DNA from: a virus
Length of the DNA: 20,021 nt
Direction: 5' to 3' (one strand)
Virus record (IMG/VR): IMGVR_UViG_3300044612_000975
Span: 1 to 20,021 of that record
How positions within the stretch are numbered: the first letter of the stretch is position 1; each line of letters starts with the position of its first letter. Of this stretch, positions 11,028 to 17,754 are shown one piece after another. The notes beneath the pieces were generated by a model. It had not been told where the DNA came from and ran no database searches. It worked only from the letters and a program-made list of their open reading frames with translations. Made by a program: the position numbers and the translations under genes.

Positions 11028-11566
11028 TGTCTGCTACCCAGAAGTTGTCCTCCGACCAGTTCGCCGCTCTTGCTCAGCGGGTGAACCGGCAGCAGGCAGA
11101 TGGTGAGGACATCGGCTTCAGCGTCTACAGCAGCGGCCCCAAGGTCGGTCAGGATGTCACCAACGCCTACATGGTGGGTGGGTACGGTGCCCCTGAAGGC
11201 GAAGTTTCGCTCCCTGCCGTTGGTGAGGCCATCAAGGGCTACCACGACGCCAACGTCTCCACCTTCAGTAGACCCGACGCCACCCTTGGTGGATGGGGGC
11301 CGGAAGGGGAAGGGCGTGTACTCCTTGACTCCTCAGAGTCGTTCCCCCCGACTAGCGCAGGCTATCGTGCGGCCCTGAAAGCTGCCGGGAATCGGACGGA
11401 TTCAAAGGGTCAACCTCGCCCAGAACGGGCTATCGGTCACATCAGCCCTGAAGGGGAGTACACCGAAACCCGTCTTCGTAGTGGCCCCCCGACCGGGACT
11501 ACTCGTCGTAGTGGCCCCCTGACCGGGACTACTCGTCGTAGTGGAAGCTCTCGGCCACTGGATTGA
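11027..11566 (+). CDS. Hypothetical protein with repeat-generated C-terminus
   Basis: This 179-residue protein starts M-S-A-T-Q-K-L-S-S-D-Q-F-A-A-L-A, one of the window's LS-D-x-Q-F N-termini. A central alpha/beta region (G-F-S-V-Y-S-S-G-P-K-V-G, Y-M-V-G-G-Y-G-A-P-E-G-E) spans about 30-130. The last 29 residues are two exact-length ten-residue repeats, R-S-G-P-P-T-G-T-T-R and R-S-G-P-L-T-G-T-T-R, plus a partial third, produced by a 30-bp tandem repeat at 11477-11544. The end overlaps the opposing zinc-finger gene by 38 bases. The C-terminus probably does not reflect the ancestral protein. No family was recognised. Confidence 0.75.
   Translation: MSATQKLSSDQFAALAQRVNRQQADGEDIGFSVYSSGPKVGQDVTNAYMVGGYGAPEGEVSLPAVGEAIKGYHDANVSTFSRPDATLGGWGPEGEGRVLLDSSESFPPTSAGYRAALKAAGNRTDSKGQPRPERAIGHISPEGEYTETRLRSGPPTGTTRRSGPLTGTTRRSGSSRPLD
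11477..11544. repeat. 30-bp tandem repeat, about 2.3 copies
   Basis: Units at 11477-11506 and 11507-11536 differ at one base, and a third partial unit (CGTAGTGG) runs to 11544. Read on the minus strand, each unit contains CACTACGACGAGTAG, the last codons and stop of the gene at 11529-11711. The array lies where two genes converge. Confidence 0.9.
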
Positions 11567-11711
11567 TGTCCCAGTGAGCGGCGCAGGCGACCAGCCCGTA
11601 GTAGTTGATACCGATGGCTCGTTCGGTGCAGCAATCACATCGTCTGAACATGTTGCGGCTGCCCGCCACCTGTCCTCGCATCTTGGTGACGTTGTCGTAC
11701 TTCGTTGTCAT
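11529..11711 (-). CDS. Small C2CH zinc-finger-like protein
   Basis: This 60-residue protein has a likely zinc site C25-x2-C28-x14-C43-x2-H46 (C-D-C-C ... N-Y-Y-G-L-V-A-C-A-A-H-W). The N-Y-Y-G-L-x-x-C-x-x-H-W arrangement is typical of small phage zinc-ribbon or treble-clef proteins. ATG 11711 has GGAGG five bases upstream, and a promoter lies at 11737-11765. It is the only minus-strand gene within the plus-strand virion cluster, so it is probably expressed at a different time. Its 3' end overlaps the convergent gene by 38 bases inside the tandem repeat. Role unknown; it could bind DNA or RNA. Confidence 0.7.
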   Translation of the reverse strand: MTTKYDNVTKMRGQVAGSRNMFRRCDCCTERAIGINYYGLVACAAHWDINPVAESFHYDE

Positions 11712-11736
11712 TCACACCTCCATTGGCAGGGTTCCC

Positions 11737-11765
11737 AGCCTAGCCTGACACGCTGATAACAGCAA
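11737..11765 (-). promoter_or_regulatory. Promoter for the zinc-finger gene
   Basis: On the minus strand TTGCTG (11765-11760) and TAGGCT (11742-11737) are 17 bases apart, about 26 bases before the gene start, with a good ribosome binding site between. The match to consensus is moderate. Confidence 0.4.
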
Positions 11766-11778
11766 GGACACTTTCCCC

Positions 11779-13134
11779 ATGGCCGCTCGCCCCCGACCTA
11801 ACAGCCGCAGTAGGGACATCCCGTACAGCGAGCATGTGGACGTGCCGGTACAGGGACCCGAGGCGGACAACGTCTTCCGGCCCGGAAGCCCCCGCAGCAA
11901 GGGAGCACTGCCCACCGACAGGTCCCGCTTCGCTCGGCCCCCCAAGGACTTGACTCCGGAGGAGAGCGCCTCGATCAGGGGGGCCTCGGTAGCCCGGGAC
12001 CACTGGGAAGCTACGCCTGAGGGGGAGGCCCGGACCCGGGACGTGTCGCAGCTACTCAGTACCCAGATGAAGCCTGCTCAGATCTACGCCGTCAACGGCT
12101 GGGATCAGCAGACCGGCGTGGGTCCTCGTCACTACGACCGGCAACTGCCGGGAATGTCGGACCCTGCCGCCGCACCCCGACCGGTTCGCTGGGAGGAGCA
12201 CTCCCCAGAGACCCGCAGGCACATCGAGCGGGCCTTGGCGGCACATGGGACCAGCATCGACCAGATGGCCGATGATCTGGGCGCTCAGATCGACCAAGCC
12301 AACGTCCGAGCCGCTGAGGCCGGGCACTCGGGGAACCCCTACGCCATGGACTTCTACTCGACGGGTGAGCCACGTGCGGTGCTCGACCAGTCGGCTCGGG
12401 ATCTCGGCATCCCGCAGCCCACACACGCTCTGATGAACGCATTCACGTCCCCGCAGACGAAGTTCTCTCAGGACACCAACTCAGGGCGGAGGTACCCCAA
12501 CGATGAGGCCGCCCGACATGTTGTGGAGCATGTTCAGGGCGGGGGCACGGCCACCAGTCTCACGAACGAGCGCACCGATGGCTCAGGTAAGCGCCATCAG
12601 GGGTTCGTAGGCAACATGCGAACTGCTGCGACGGCGATGGAGATGCACCTGCAGGGGATTCCTCCGCAGGACTGGGCAGGACCATCAGGCGACCCCATGG
12701 TTGGTCCCAAGACCGGGTCCTACGCCAACTCGTGGTCGGACTCACACCCTCAGTTCACCGTGGCCGATGTCCATACCGGGGGTGGGGGAGCGCTGCCACA
12801 CCTCAGCTCTGAGAAGCCACTCCTTCGGGGGGAGTCAGGCGAGGTGCTGCTGTCCCAGAGCGGGGCCGAGAGGCGAGATAAGTCCGAGCGTGAGAAGGCG
12901 ATCGAGACCATCCCGTACGCCCACGCAGCGATCGATTACGCCATGCGGCAGGCCATGCAGAAGAGAGGACTCGGCAGCATACGGGACTCTCAGGCCACCC
13001 AGTGGGGAGAGGAGCAGCTGCAGCGAGGCGAGGCTGGGCTGCGTAGTGCTCCCAGCAGCAGCACGGCCTATCCGACCCGTCCGAGTGGCCGGAGGCAGAT
13101 CGAGGGCCAGATCGAAGCCTTCCCGGGTGTGTAG
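11779..13134 (+). CDS. Large pre-portal protein, possibly DUF7178-like
   Basis: This 451-residue protein is disordered and Pro/Arg-rich for about 90 residues, then probably helical. Blocks in order are A-F-T-S-P-Q-T-K-F-S (about 221-230), a stretch around N-D-E-A-A-R-H-V-V-E-H-V, G-F-V-G-N-M-R-T-A-A-T-A-M, V-G-P-K-T-G-S-Y-A-N-S-W, F-T-V-A-D-V-H-T and R-D-S-Q-A-T-Q-W-G-E-E-Q. This order (S-P-Q, G-N, G-P-K-x-x-x-Y-x-N, T-V-x-D-x-H, Q-A-x-x-W) recalls an actinobacteriophage family of unknown function that I associate with DUF7178; this is recollection, not a search. AAGGA lies about ten bases before the ATG. It directly precedes the portal region, so a virion or capsid-internal role is inferred. 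Confidence 0.75.
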   Translation: MAARPRPNSRSRDIPYSEHVDVPVQGPEADNVFRPGSPRSKGALPTDRSRFARPPKDLTPEESASIRGASVARDHWEATPEGEARTRDVSQLLSTQMKPAQIYAVNGWDQQTGVGPRHYDRQLPGMSDPAAAPRPVRWEEHSPETRRHIERALAAHGTSIDQMADDLGAQIDQANVRAAEAGHSGNPYAMDFYSTGEPRAVLDQSARDLGIPQPTHALMNAFTSPQTKFSQDTNSGRRYPNDEAARHVVEHVQGGGTATSLTNERTDGSGKRHQGFVGNMRTAATAMEMHLQGIPPQDWAGPSGDPMVGPKTGSYANSWSDSHPQFTVADVHTGGGGALPHLSSEKPLLRGESGEVLLSQSGAERRDKSEREKAIETIPYAHAAIDYAMRQAMQKRGLGSIRDSQATQWGEEQLQRGEAGLRSAPSSSTAYPTRPSGRRQIEGQIEAFPGV

Positions 13135-13151
13135 TCTGCGGGTCGTGTAAC

Positions 13152-13271
13152 GTGGGTCTCGGCTACTTCTACGACAGCCCTGAGCGGTTGAAGAGCGCCA
13201 TCACGTATTTGTCCGGAGACTCGGTGTCGGCACCGCACGTCGTAGCAGTGGAAGGGGGTGAAGGTGAATGA
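13152..13271 (+). CDS. Small ORF coupled to the portal start
   Basis: This 39-residue reading frame begins at GTG 13152 and ends in an ATGA overlap with the ATG of the portal N-terminal segment (13268). It reads Y-F-Y-D-S-P-E-R-L-K-S-A-I-T-Y-L, a plausible helix, then a short valine-rich strand and an acidic glycine tail. The coupling is the main evidence. No convincing ribosome binding site precedes the GTG, and the frame is open further upstream without a start codon, so the true start is uncertain. Confidence 0.45.
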   Translation: MGLGYFYDSPERLKSAITYLSGDSVSAPHVVAVEGGEGE

Positions 13272-13423
13272 CTGCATTCTTCTCACCGTCCTACCGAGCT
13301 GCAGCTTCGGACCTGACGGTTTCAGTCTCGCCTCTGGGCCTAGTTGAACTTGCTGACGAGGAGTTCGAGGTGCATGGCCCTCGACTCAACCGTTACGCGA
13401 GCAACTGGGCCTGGAGACCCTAA
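13268..13423 (+). CDS. Portal protein, N-terminal segment in a separate frame
   Basis: This 51-residue reading frame starts at ATG 13268, overlapping the preceding small frame by ATGA, with GAAGG just upstream. Its second half, L-A-D-E-E-F-E-V-H-G-P-R-L-N-R-Y-A, then S-N-W-A-W, has the character of the N-terminus of SPP1-type portals of actinobacteriophages, in which N-W-A-x is followed directly by Y-L-G-H-H-W. Here N-W-A-W ends at 13414, a stop TAA comes at 13421-13423, and Y-L-G-H-H-W-A-Y-R-R-E resumes at 13426 in the -1 (+2) frame, continuous with the main portal frame. The segment is almost certainly part of the portal, separated by an 11-base excess, a one-base error, or a programmed recoding event. 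Confidence 0.75.
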   Translation: MTAFFSPSYRAAASDLTVSVSPLGLVELADEEFEVHGPRLNRYASNWAWRP

Positions 13424-13458
13424 GGTACCTTGGACACCACTGGGCCTACCGCCGTGAA

Positions 13459-14940
13459 ATGGGTGACGCACAGCTGACGTTCAACTACGTCAGAGCACTT
13501 GCTGACTACAAGATCAACTTCACCTTTGGTACCCCTATTCACTTCGGGTCTCCAGAGGCAACTGAAGTCATCACTCCCTTCCTTCTGAAGAAGGTATGGG
13601 ACGATGACAACGATCGCAGGTCGTTGATCTGGGAAATCGGTCAGTTGGGCACGGTATCTGGCGATGTGTTCGTCAAGGTCGCCTACGAGCCTCCCTACGA
13701 AGACCCGCTGGGTAACCCCGTTGCAGGCAAGATTCGCATCCTGCCTCTCAATCCGGCGCACTGCTTCCCGGAATTTCATCCTCATGATCGGGCAAGGTTC
13801 ACCCGTTTCAAGTTGAAGTACAAGTTCTGGGGCACGGGGGCTGACGGCACCCGCCAGATTCATACTTACACCGAGATCATCACTGACGAGATGGTTGAGG
13901 AGTACATCAACGACGACCTGATCGATTCCCGGCCCAATCCTCTCGGCATGATTCCGATCGTCCATGCGACGAACATCGCCGTGGCATCAAGCCCGTGGGG
14001 GCTGTCTGATATTCAGGACATCGTCGGCCTGAACCGTGAGTTCAACGAGAAGGCCACTGAGGTCTCCGACATCATCAACTACCACGCTGCTCCGGTGACA
14101 GTGGTGACGGGCGCCAAGGCGTCGAACTTGGAGAAGGGGCCGAAGAAGGTCTGGGCCATCGGGAGTAAGGATGCCCGGGTCCAGAACCTGACCATGGATA
14201 CGAACTTGGCAGGCCCCATGGGCTACATGGAGCTGCTCAAGACGGCCATGCACGAGATCACTGGGGTGCCCATGAGCGCTCTGGGGCAGGTTCAGCCGAT
14301 CTCGAACACGTCGGGAACTGCTCTCCACATGACCTACTTCTCGCTGATGCAGCAGCACACGATGAAGAAGGTGCAGTACGCCAAGCTCTTCAAGAACATC
14401 AATGAGCTGGTGATCCGCACTGCGGTGGCCTACGAGCCGGAACTCCTTGAGTACCGCCCTGAAATCGCAGGGGTATACCCGAAGCCCGGGCAGTACGTGC
14501 TGCTCGACCCCCGGGACCCTGCCACCTACAAGAGCACCATCGAATGGGATTCCCCGCTACCGATGGACTCGCTCATCAAGCTGAACGAGGTGCAGGGCCT
14601 GATGACAATGGGCTTGGAATCCAAGAGGGGTGCCCTGAAGTCGATGGGGAGCAGCTTCCCAGACCAGAAGCTGCAGGAGATCTTCGAGGAACTGCTCGAA
14701 GACATGAAGCAGCAGGGCGGCTTGGGTCTCACTCAGGCGCAGATCAACCAGTTCATCCTTGCTGCCACCGGCTTCACCGCCGACGGCCAGCCGGTGGTGG
14801 TGCCCGGGACCGAACAAACAGACGCCGAAGGCAACCCTGTAGGCATGGCGCCAGCTGTCAACCCTGACATGGCAAATGCTGTGATGGAGAAAGCCTTTGG
14901 TGTGATGCCCCCAGCAAGAGATGATCTGACTGAGGATTGA
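13459..14940 (+). CDS. Portal protein (SPP1 gp6-like), main reading frame
   Basis: The main frame has 493 residues from ATG 13459. It forms the twelve-subunit ring at one head vertex through which terminase pumps DNA. Family features are Q-L-T-F-N-Y-V-R-A-L-A-D near the start, L-N-R-E-F-N-E-K-A-T-E-V-S-D, A-P-V-T-V-V-T-G-A-K, H-E-I-T-G-V-P-M-S-A-L-G and Q-P-I-S-N-T-S-G-T-A-L. The last ~90 residues are Gln/Pro-rich. ATG 13459 has no ribosome binding site and would delete the conserved Y-L-G-H-H-W-A-Y-R-R-E, which is open in this frame from 13426. The real protein probably starts at 13268 and crosses a frame shift at 13412-13425. Scaffold follows after 74 bases. Confidence 0.9.
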   Translation: MGDAQLTFNYVRALADYKINFTFGTPIHFGSPEATEVITPFLLKKVWDDDNDRRSLIWEIGQLGTVSGDVFVKVAYEPPYEDPLGNPVAGKIRILPLNPAHCFPEFHPHDRARFTRFKLKYKFWGTGADGTRQIHTYTEIITDEMVEEYINDDLIDSRPNPLGMIPIVHATNIAVASSPWGLSDIQDIVGLNREFNEKATEVSDIINYHAAPVTVVTGAKASNLEKGPKKVWAIGSKDARVQNLTMDTNLAGPMGYMELLKTAMHEITGVPMSALGQVQPISNTSGTALHMTYFSLMQQHTMKKVQYAKLFKNINELVIRTAVAYEPELLEYRPEIAGVYPKPGQYVLLDPRDPATYKSTIEWDSPLPMDSLIKLNEVQGLMTMGLESKRGALKSMGSSFPDQKLQEIFEELLEDMKQQGGLGLTQAQINQFILAATGFTADGQPVVVPGTEQTDAEGNPVGMAPAVNPDMANAVMEKAFGVMPPARDDLTED

Positions 14941-15014
14941 CGCTGAAACCTTGTGCAAACGTGTGTAGTGTTACCTCTACGTAGCACTTCCCCACTAAAC
15001 GAGGTATCCCACAC

Positions 15015-15902
15015 ATGTCAGTTCAGCAGAACCTCCCGCCGTCGCAGCAGACAGTGACCGACACGGCCAACGGTTTCATCGTCGGTGTCGACCCGGCAAC
15101 TCCCCCGCAGGGCGGATTGATCACTGAGAGCGCAGTCGCTCAGAGCCAGCAGGACGGGCTGCTCGTTCCGGTGCAGGAGCAGGCCCTGCAGCAGGTGCCC
15201 CAGACGGTCGAGTCGCTGCCGAGCCTCGGCAATGAAGGCCAGCAGGAGCAGTACTTCACTGCTGATCAGGTCGCCCGCATCCGGCAGGAGGAGAAGGAGA
15301 AGCTCTACTCCCGGCTGGAGCAGACCGAACAGCAGCTCAACGAGATGCGCCGCCTGCAAGAGGAGCGGGAGAAGGCTGAACTGACTGAGCGGGAGCGGAT
15401 CGAGGCCGAGCGCAAGGCTGAAGAAGAGAAGGCCATGGAGGTCCGAGATCTGCTGGAGCGCCGGGAGCAGGAGTGGAACGACCGCTTCACCCAGTTGGAA
15501 GAAGATCGGGCACGGCAGGAAGCCCTCTTCCAGCGAGAGCGAGAGCTGCAAGAACTCGACAGGTACCGCCAGCAGATGACGGAGCAGAACGCTGAGTACA
15601 TCATGCCCGAACTTCGGGATCTGATCAGCGGAACAACGGTCGAGGAGATTGATCGTTCTGTGAACGAAATGCGGGAGCGAACTTCCGCTATCATGCAGAA
15701 CATCGCAGACGCTGCACAGCAAGTTCAGCGTCCGACCATGCGGGGTGTGACACCTACCGGTGCCCCTCCCGTTGGGCCAATGGAACAAGCATCGACGTAC
15801 GAGAACCTGACCGCTGATCAGATCAGCAATATGAGCATGGATGAGTATCGCCAGCATCGAGATCGGCTCCTCCAAGCGGCCAGCCCCAATTTCCGGGGCT
15901 GA
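15015..15902 (+). CDS. Scaffolding protein
   Basis: This 295-residue protein has a long, highly charged coiled coil at about 82-200 (E-E-K-E-K-L-Y-S-R-L-E-Q-T-E-Q-Q and A-E-R-K-A-E-E-E-K-A-M-E), flanked by disordered Gln/Pro-rich ends. It lies between portal and major capsid genes, the classical place of the scaffold that guides prohead assembly and is then removed. The C-terminus L-T-A-D-Q-I-S-N-M-S-M-D-E-Y-R-Q-H-R (265-282) is the likely capsid-binding helix; F-T-A-D-Q-V-A-R-I-R (81-90) is a second similar block. GAGG is ten bases before the ATG. No protease gene is visible in the window, so scaffold exit without cleavage is possible. Confidence 0.9.
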   Translation: MSVQQNLPPSQQTVTDTANGFIVGVDPATPPQGGLITESAVAQSQQDGLLVPVQEQALQQVPQTVESLPSLGNEGQQEQYFTADQVARIRQEEKEKLYSRLEQTEQQLNEMRRLQEEREKAELTERERIEAERKAEEEKAMEVRDLLERREQEWNDRFTQLEEDRARQEALFQRERELQELDRYRQQMTEQNAEYIMPELRDLISGTTVEEIDRSVNEMRERTSAIMQNIADAAQQVQRPTMRGVTPTGAPPVGPMEQASTYENLTADQISNMSMDEYRQHRDRLLQAASPNFRG

Positions 15903-15951
15903 CGGCACCAACAACCCCCCATAACCCGTCTCTCACGGAGGACACCCACTC

Positions 15952-17331
15952 ATGGCATTCCAGATCCCCAACGGGTCCGGCATCACCGGTACCGGCCGGG
16001 TCACATCCGGCACCGCCGGTTCGGCCTACGGCGCGATGCAGCCGACCGGCAGCCCGGTCGGCAACAACATCACTGGCGGCTACGGCTCCAGCGCCACCAC
16101 CGGCTCCACGATGCTCTCCCCGGCCATCCAGACCGTCTGGTCGAAGGAGATCCTGTTCCAAGCGATGCCCGTGCTGCGCTTCGAGCAGTTCGCAGTGAAG
16201 AAGACCGAGCTGGGCGTCATGCCCGGCCTCACGGTCAACTTCATGCGCTACAACAACCTCCCCATCCCCTCCGGGGCGCTGGTTGAGGGCATCCGCATGA
16301 AGACCCACGGCATCTCGGCCCAGCAGTACCGCATCACGGTCGCTGAGCAGGGCTTCGCTGTGGCGCTCTCGGAGCTGCTCCTCAACGCTTCGTTCGATGA
16401 CGTGATGGCCTCGGCCTCCCGCCTCCTCGGGCGCAACATGGCCCTGTACATGGACGAGCAGGCCCGTTCGACGCTGCAGTCGGCCTCCTCGATCGTGAAC
16501 GGCTACACCCAGCCGTCGGACCTCACCGTCGGTCGAGGCATCTACAACAACGGAGCGCAGGCGCAGACCCTCGCCGAGCTGAAGAACAACGAGGCCCGGT
16601 ACACCCTGACCCCTGCTGCGATCAAGGATGCCGTGCTCGAACTGAGCACCAAGAACATCCCGCGGCTGGGCGAGACCTACGTGTGCTTCATCCACCCGGC
16701 GCAGAGCCGCCAGCTCCGGGACACCCCGGAGTTCATCGAGGTCACGAAGTACGCCGCTCCCGGCAACTTCATGCTCGGTGAGATCGGCCGCCTCTACGAC
16801 GTGGTGTTCATCGAGACCACTCAGGTTGGCACCATCGCCGACGCTGGTGGCGTGATTCAGCGCTACGACAACGGTCAGGCTCTCGACTGGCGTACCCCTG
16901 CCCAGCAGGGTCTGGAGACCGGCAAGGCCGCCGAGGACGGCTCCGCCGGTACGGCAACTCCCGTCACCGATCCGTTCGAGACGCCCGGTGCTTCCGGGAC
17001 GCCCGGTCAGGCGACCGAGGGGTCGACGGCTGAGCCGCAGGCCACTCCGGGCACCAAGCAGGTTCCCGGGTGGGATGAGCAGTGGCCCTCTACCTATGGG
17101 CAGTCGCGACTCGACACCAACCTCGGTGGCAACGATCTCGGCGACGAGGACGTGTACGAGGCGCTCATGCTCGGCGACAACTCGTTCGGCCACGCCATCT
17201 CGCTGCCGGTCGAGCTGCGTGACGGTGGCGTTCTGGACTTCGGTCGTGAGCACGCTCTGGCGTGGTACTCGATCTGGGGCTTCGGTCTGGTGACCGACTC
17301 CGCCGTGGTCAAGATCCGCACCAACGTCTGA
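15952..17331 (+). CDS. Major capsid protein (N4-gp56-like family)
   Basis: This 459-residue protein builds the icosahedral shell. Family-like blocks are L-S-P-A-I-Q-T-V-W-S-K-E-I-L (55-68), G-L-T-V-N-F-M-R-Y-N-N-L (92-103), Y-R-I-T-V-A-E-Q-G-F-A-V-A-L-S (126-140), Y-V-C-F-I-H-P-A-Q-S-R-Q-L-R-D (243-257) and F-M-L-G-E-I-G-R-L-Y-D-V-V-F (273-286). The first 50 residues are Gly/Thr/Ser-rich. At about 318-390 there is a low-complexity Thr/Pro/Gly/Ala stretch (E-T-P-G-A-S-G-T-P-G-Q-A-T-E-G) that looks like a surface loop inserted between folded parts. GGAGG lies ten bases before the ATG. A strong hairpin follows the stop. Identity as the capsid protein is firm; the exact family is less so. Confidence 0.92.
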   Translation: MAFQIPNGSGITGTGRVTSGTAGSAYGAMQPTGSPVGNNITGGYGSSATTGSTMLSPAIQTVWSKEILFQAMPVLRFEQFAVKKTELGVMPGLTVNFMRYNNLPIPSGALVEGIRMKTHGISAQQYRITVAEQGFAVALSELLLNASFDDVMASASRLLGRNMALYMDEQARSTLQSASSIVNGYTQPSDLTVGRGIYNNGAQAQTLAELKNNEARYTLTPAAIKDAVLELSTKNIPRLGETYVCFIHPAQSRQLRDTPEFIEVTKYAAPGNFMLGEIGRLYDVVFIETTQVGTIADAGGVIQRYDNGQALDWRTPAQQGLETGKAAEDGSAGTATPVTDPFETPGASGTPGQATEGSTAEPQATPGTKQVPGWDEQWPSTYGQSRLDTNLGGNDLGDEDVYEALMLGDNSFGHAISLPVELRDGGVLDFGREHALAWYSIWGFGLVTDSAVVKIRTNV

Positions 17332-17343
17332 CCTCCCAAGGAA

Positions 17344-17380
17344 GAGAGCGGGGAGGGGGTAACTCCCCTCCCCTCCTCTC
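17344..17380 (+). terminator. GC-rich hairpin after the major capsid gene
   Basis: GAGAG-c-GGGGAGGGG and CCCCTCCCC-tc-CTCTC pair into a stem of about fourteen pairs around a short GTAACT-type loop, a dozen bases after the capsid stop codon. No T-tract follows, so partial termination or mRNA 3'-end protection, giving more capsid than downstream product, is the likely use. Confidence 0.6.
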
Positions 17381-17426
17381 TGCGTTCTGTAGAACCAACC
17401 GATTCACGTACTGAGGAGAACTCCCC

Positions 17427-17753
17427 ATGGCTACCACGAGTGCAACTGCCCGCAAGCGTCAGGCGACGGTCGATGTTCAGGACATCGAAGGCGCCGATCC
17501 GGAGCGCATCGGGACGCTGAGCAGCGTTCTCGGCAGCGCCGAGATCGAAGTCGGCGCTCCCGAAGAGATCGTTCCGGATCACCTCCGGAACCGCATCAAC
17601 ATGATCCGTGTGCGGATCAACGAGGACATCGAGGAAATGAGCTACGTCGGCGGTGGCCAGCGTGAGTCCTACTCCTTCAAGATGGGCCACGAGTACCTCG
17701 TGCCGTGGTACATCGCCAACGAGCTGGAGAACAACGGAAAGGTGTGGCACTGA
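17427..17753 (+). CDS. Small head-region protein
   Basis: This 108-residue protein has a disordered Ala/Thr/Arg start, an acidic segment (E-I-E-V-G-A-P-E-E-I-V-P-D-H-L), then a compact region (I-N-M-I-R-V-R-I-N-E-D-I-E-E-M-S-Y) and Y-S-F-K-M-G-H-E-Y-L-V-P-W-Y-I-A-N-E-L-E-N at its end. The C-terminal motif (K-x-G-x-x-Y-x-V-P-x-x-I-A-x-x-L) resembles small proteins encoded just after capsid genes. AGGAG precedes the ATG by seven bases. A head-completion or decoration role is inferred from position. Confidence 0.8.
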   Translation: MATTSATARKRQATVDVQDIEGADPERIGTLSSVLGSAEIEVGAPEEIVPDHLRNRINMIRVRINEDIEEMSYVGGGQRESYSFKMGHEYLVPWYIANELENNGKVWH

Positions 17754-17754
17754 C

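Noticed and set aside
11477-11544. CRISPR-like repeats
   Set aside because: Units are directly adjacent without spacers and only 2.3 copies exist; it is a tandem duplication.
13420-13965. A minus-strand open frame over the portal start, which might have explained the broken frame
   Set aside because: It is antisense to well-conserved portal sequence and lacks a start signal.
14941-15014. Promoter or terminator between portal and scaffold
   Set aside because: TTGTGC and TACCTC are 15 bases apart and the only hairpin relies on wobble pairs; neither is convincing.
15018-15914. A 298-codon minus-strand open frame across the scaffold gene
   Set aside because: It mirrors the scaffold coiled coil; its leucine-rich product is the expected antisense of Glu/Gln-rich codons.
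15823-17253. A 476-codon open frame on the minus strand across the capsid gene
   Set aside because: It is exactly antisense to the major capsid gene, has a composition driven by GC-rich third positions, no ribosome binding site and no recognisable motif.
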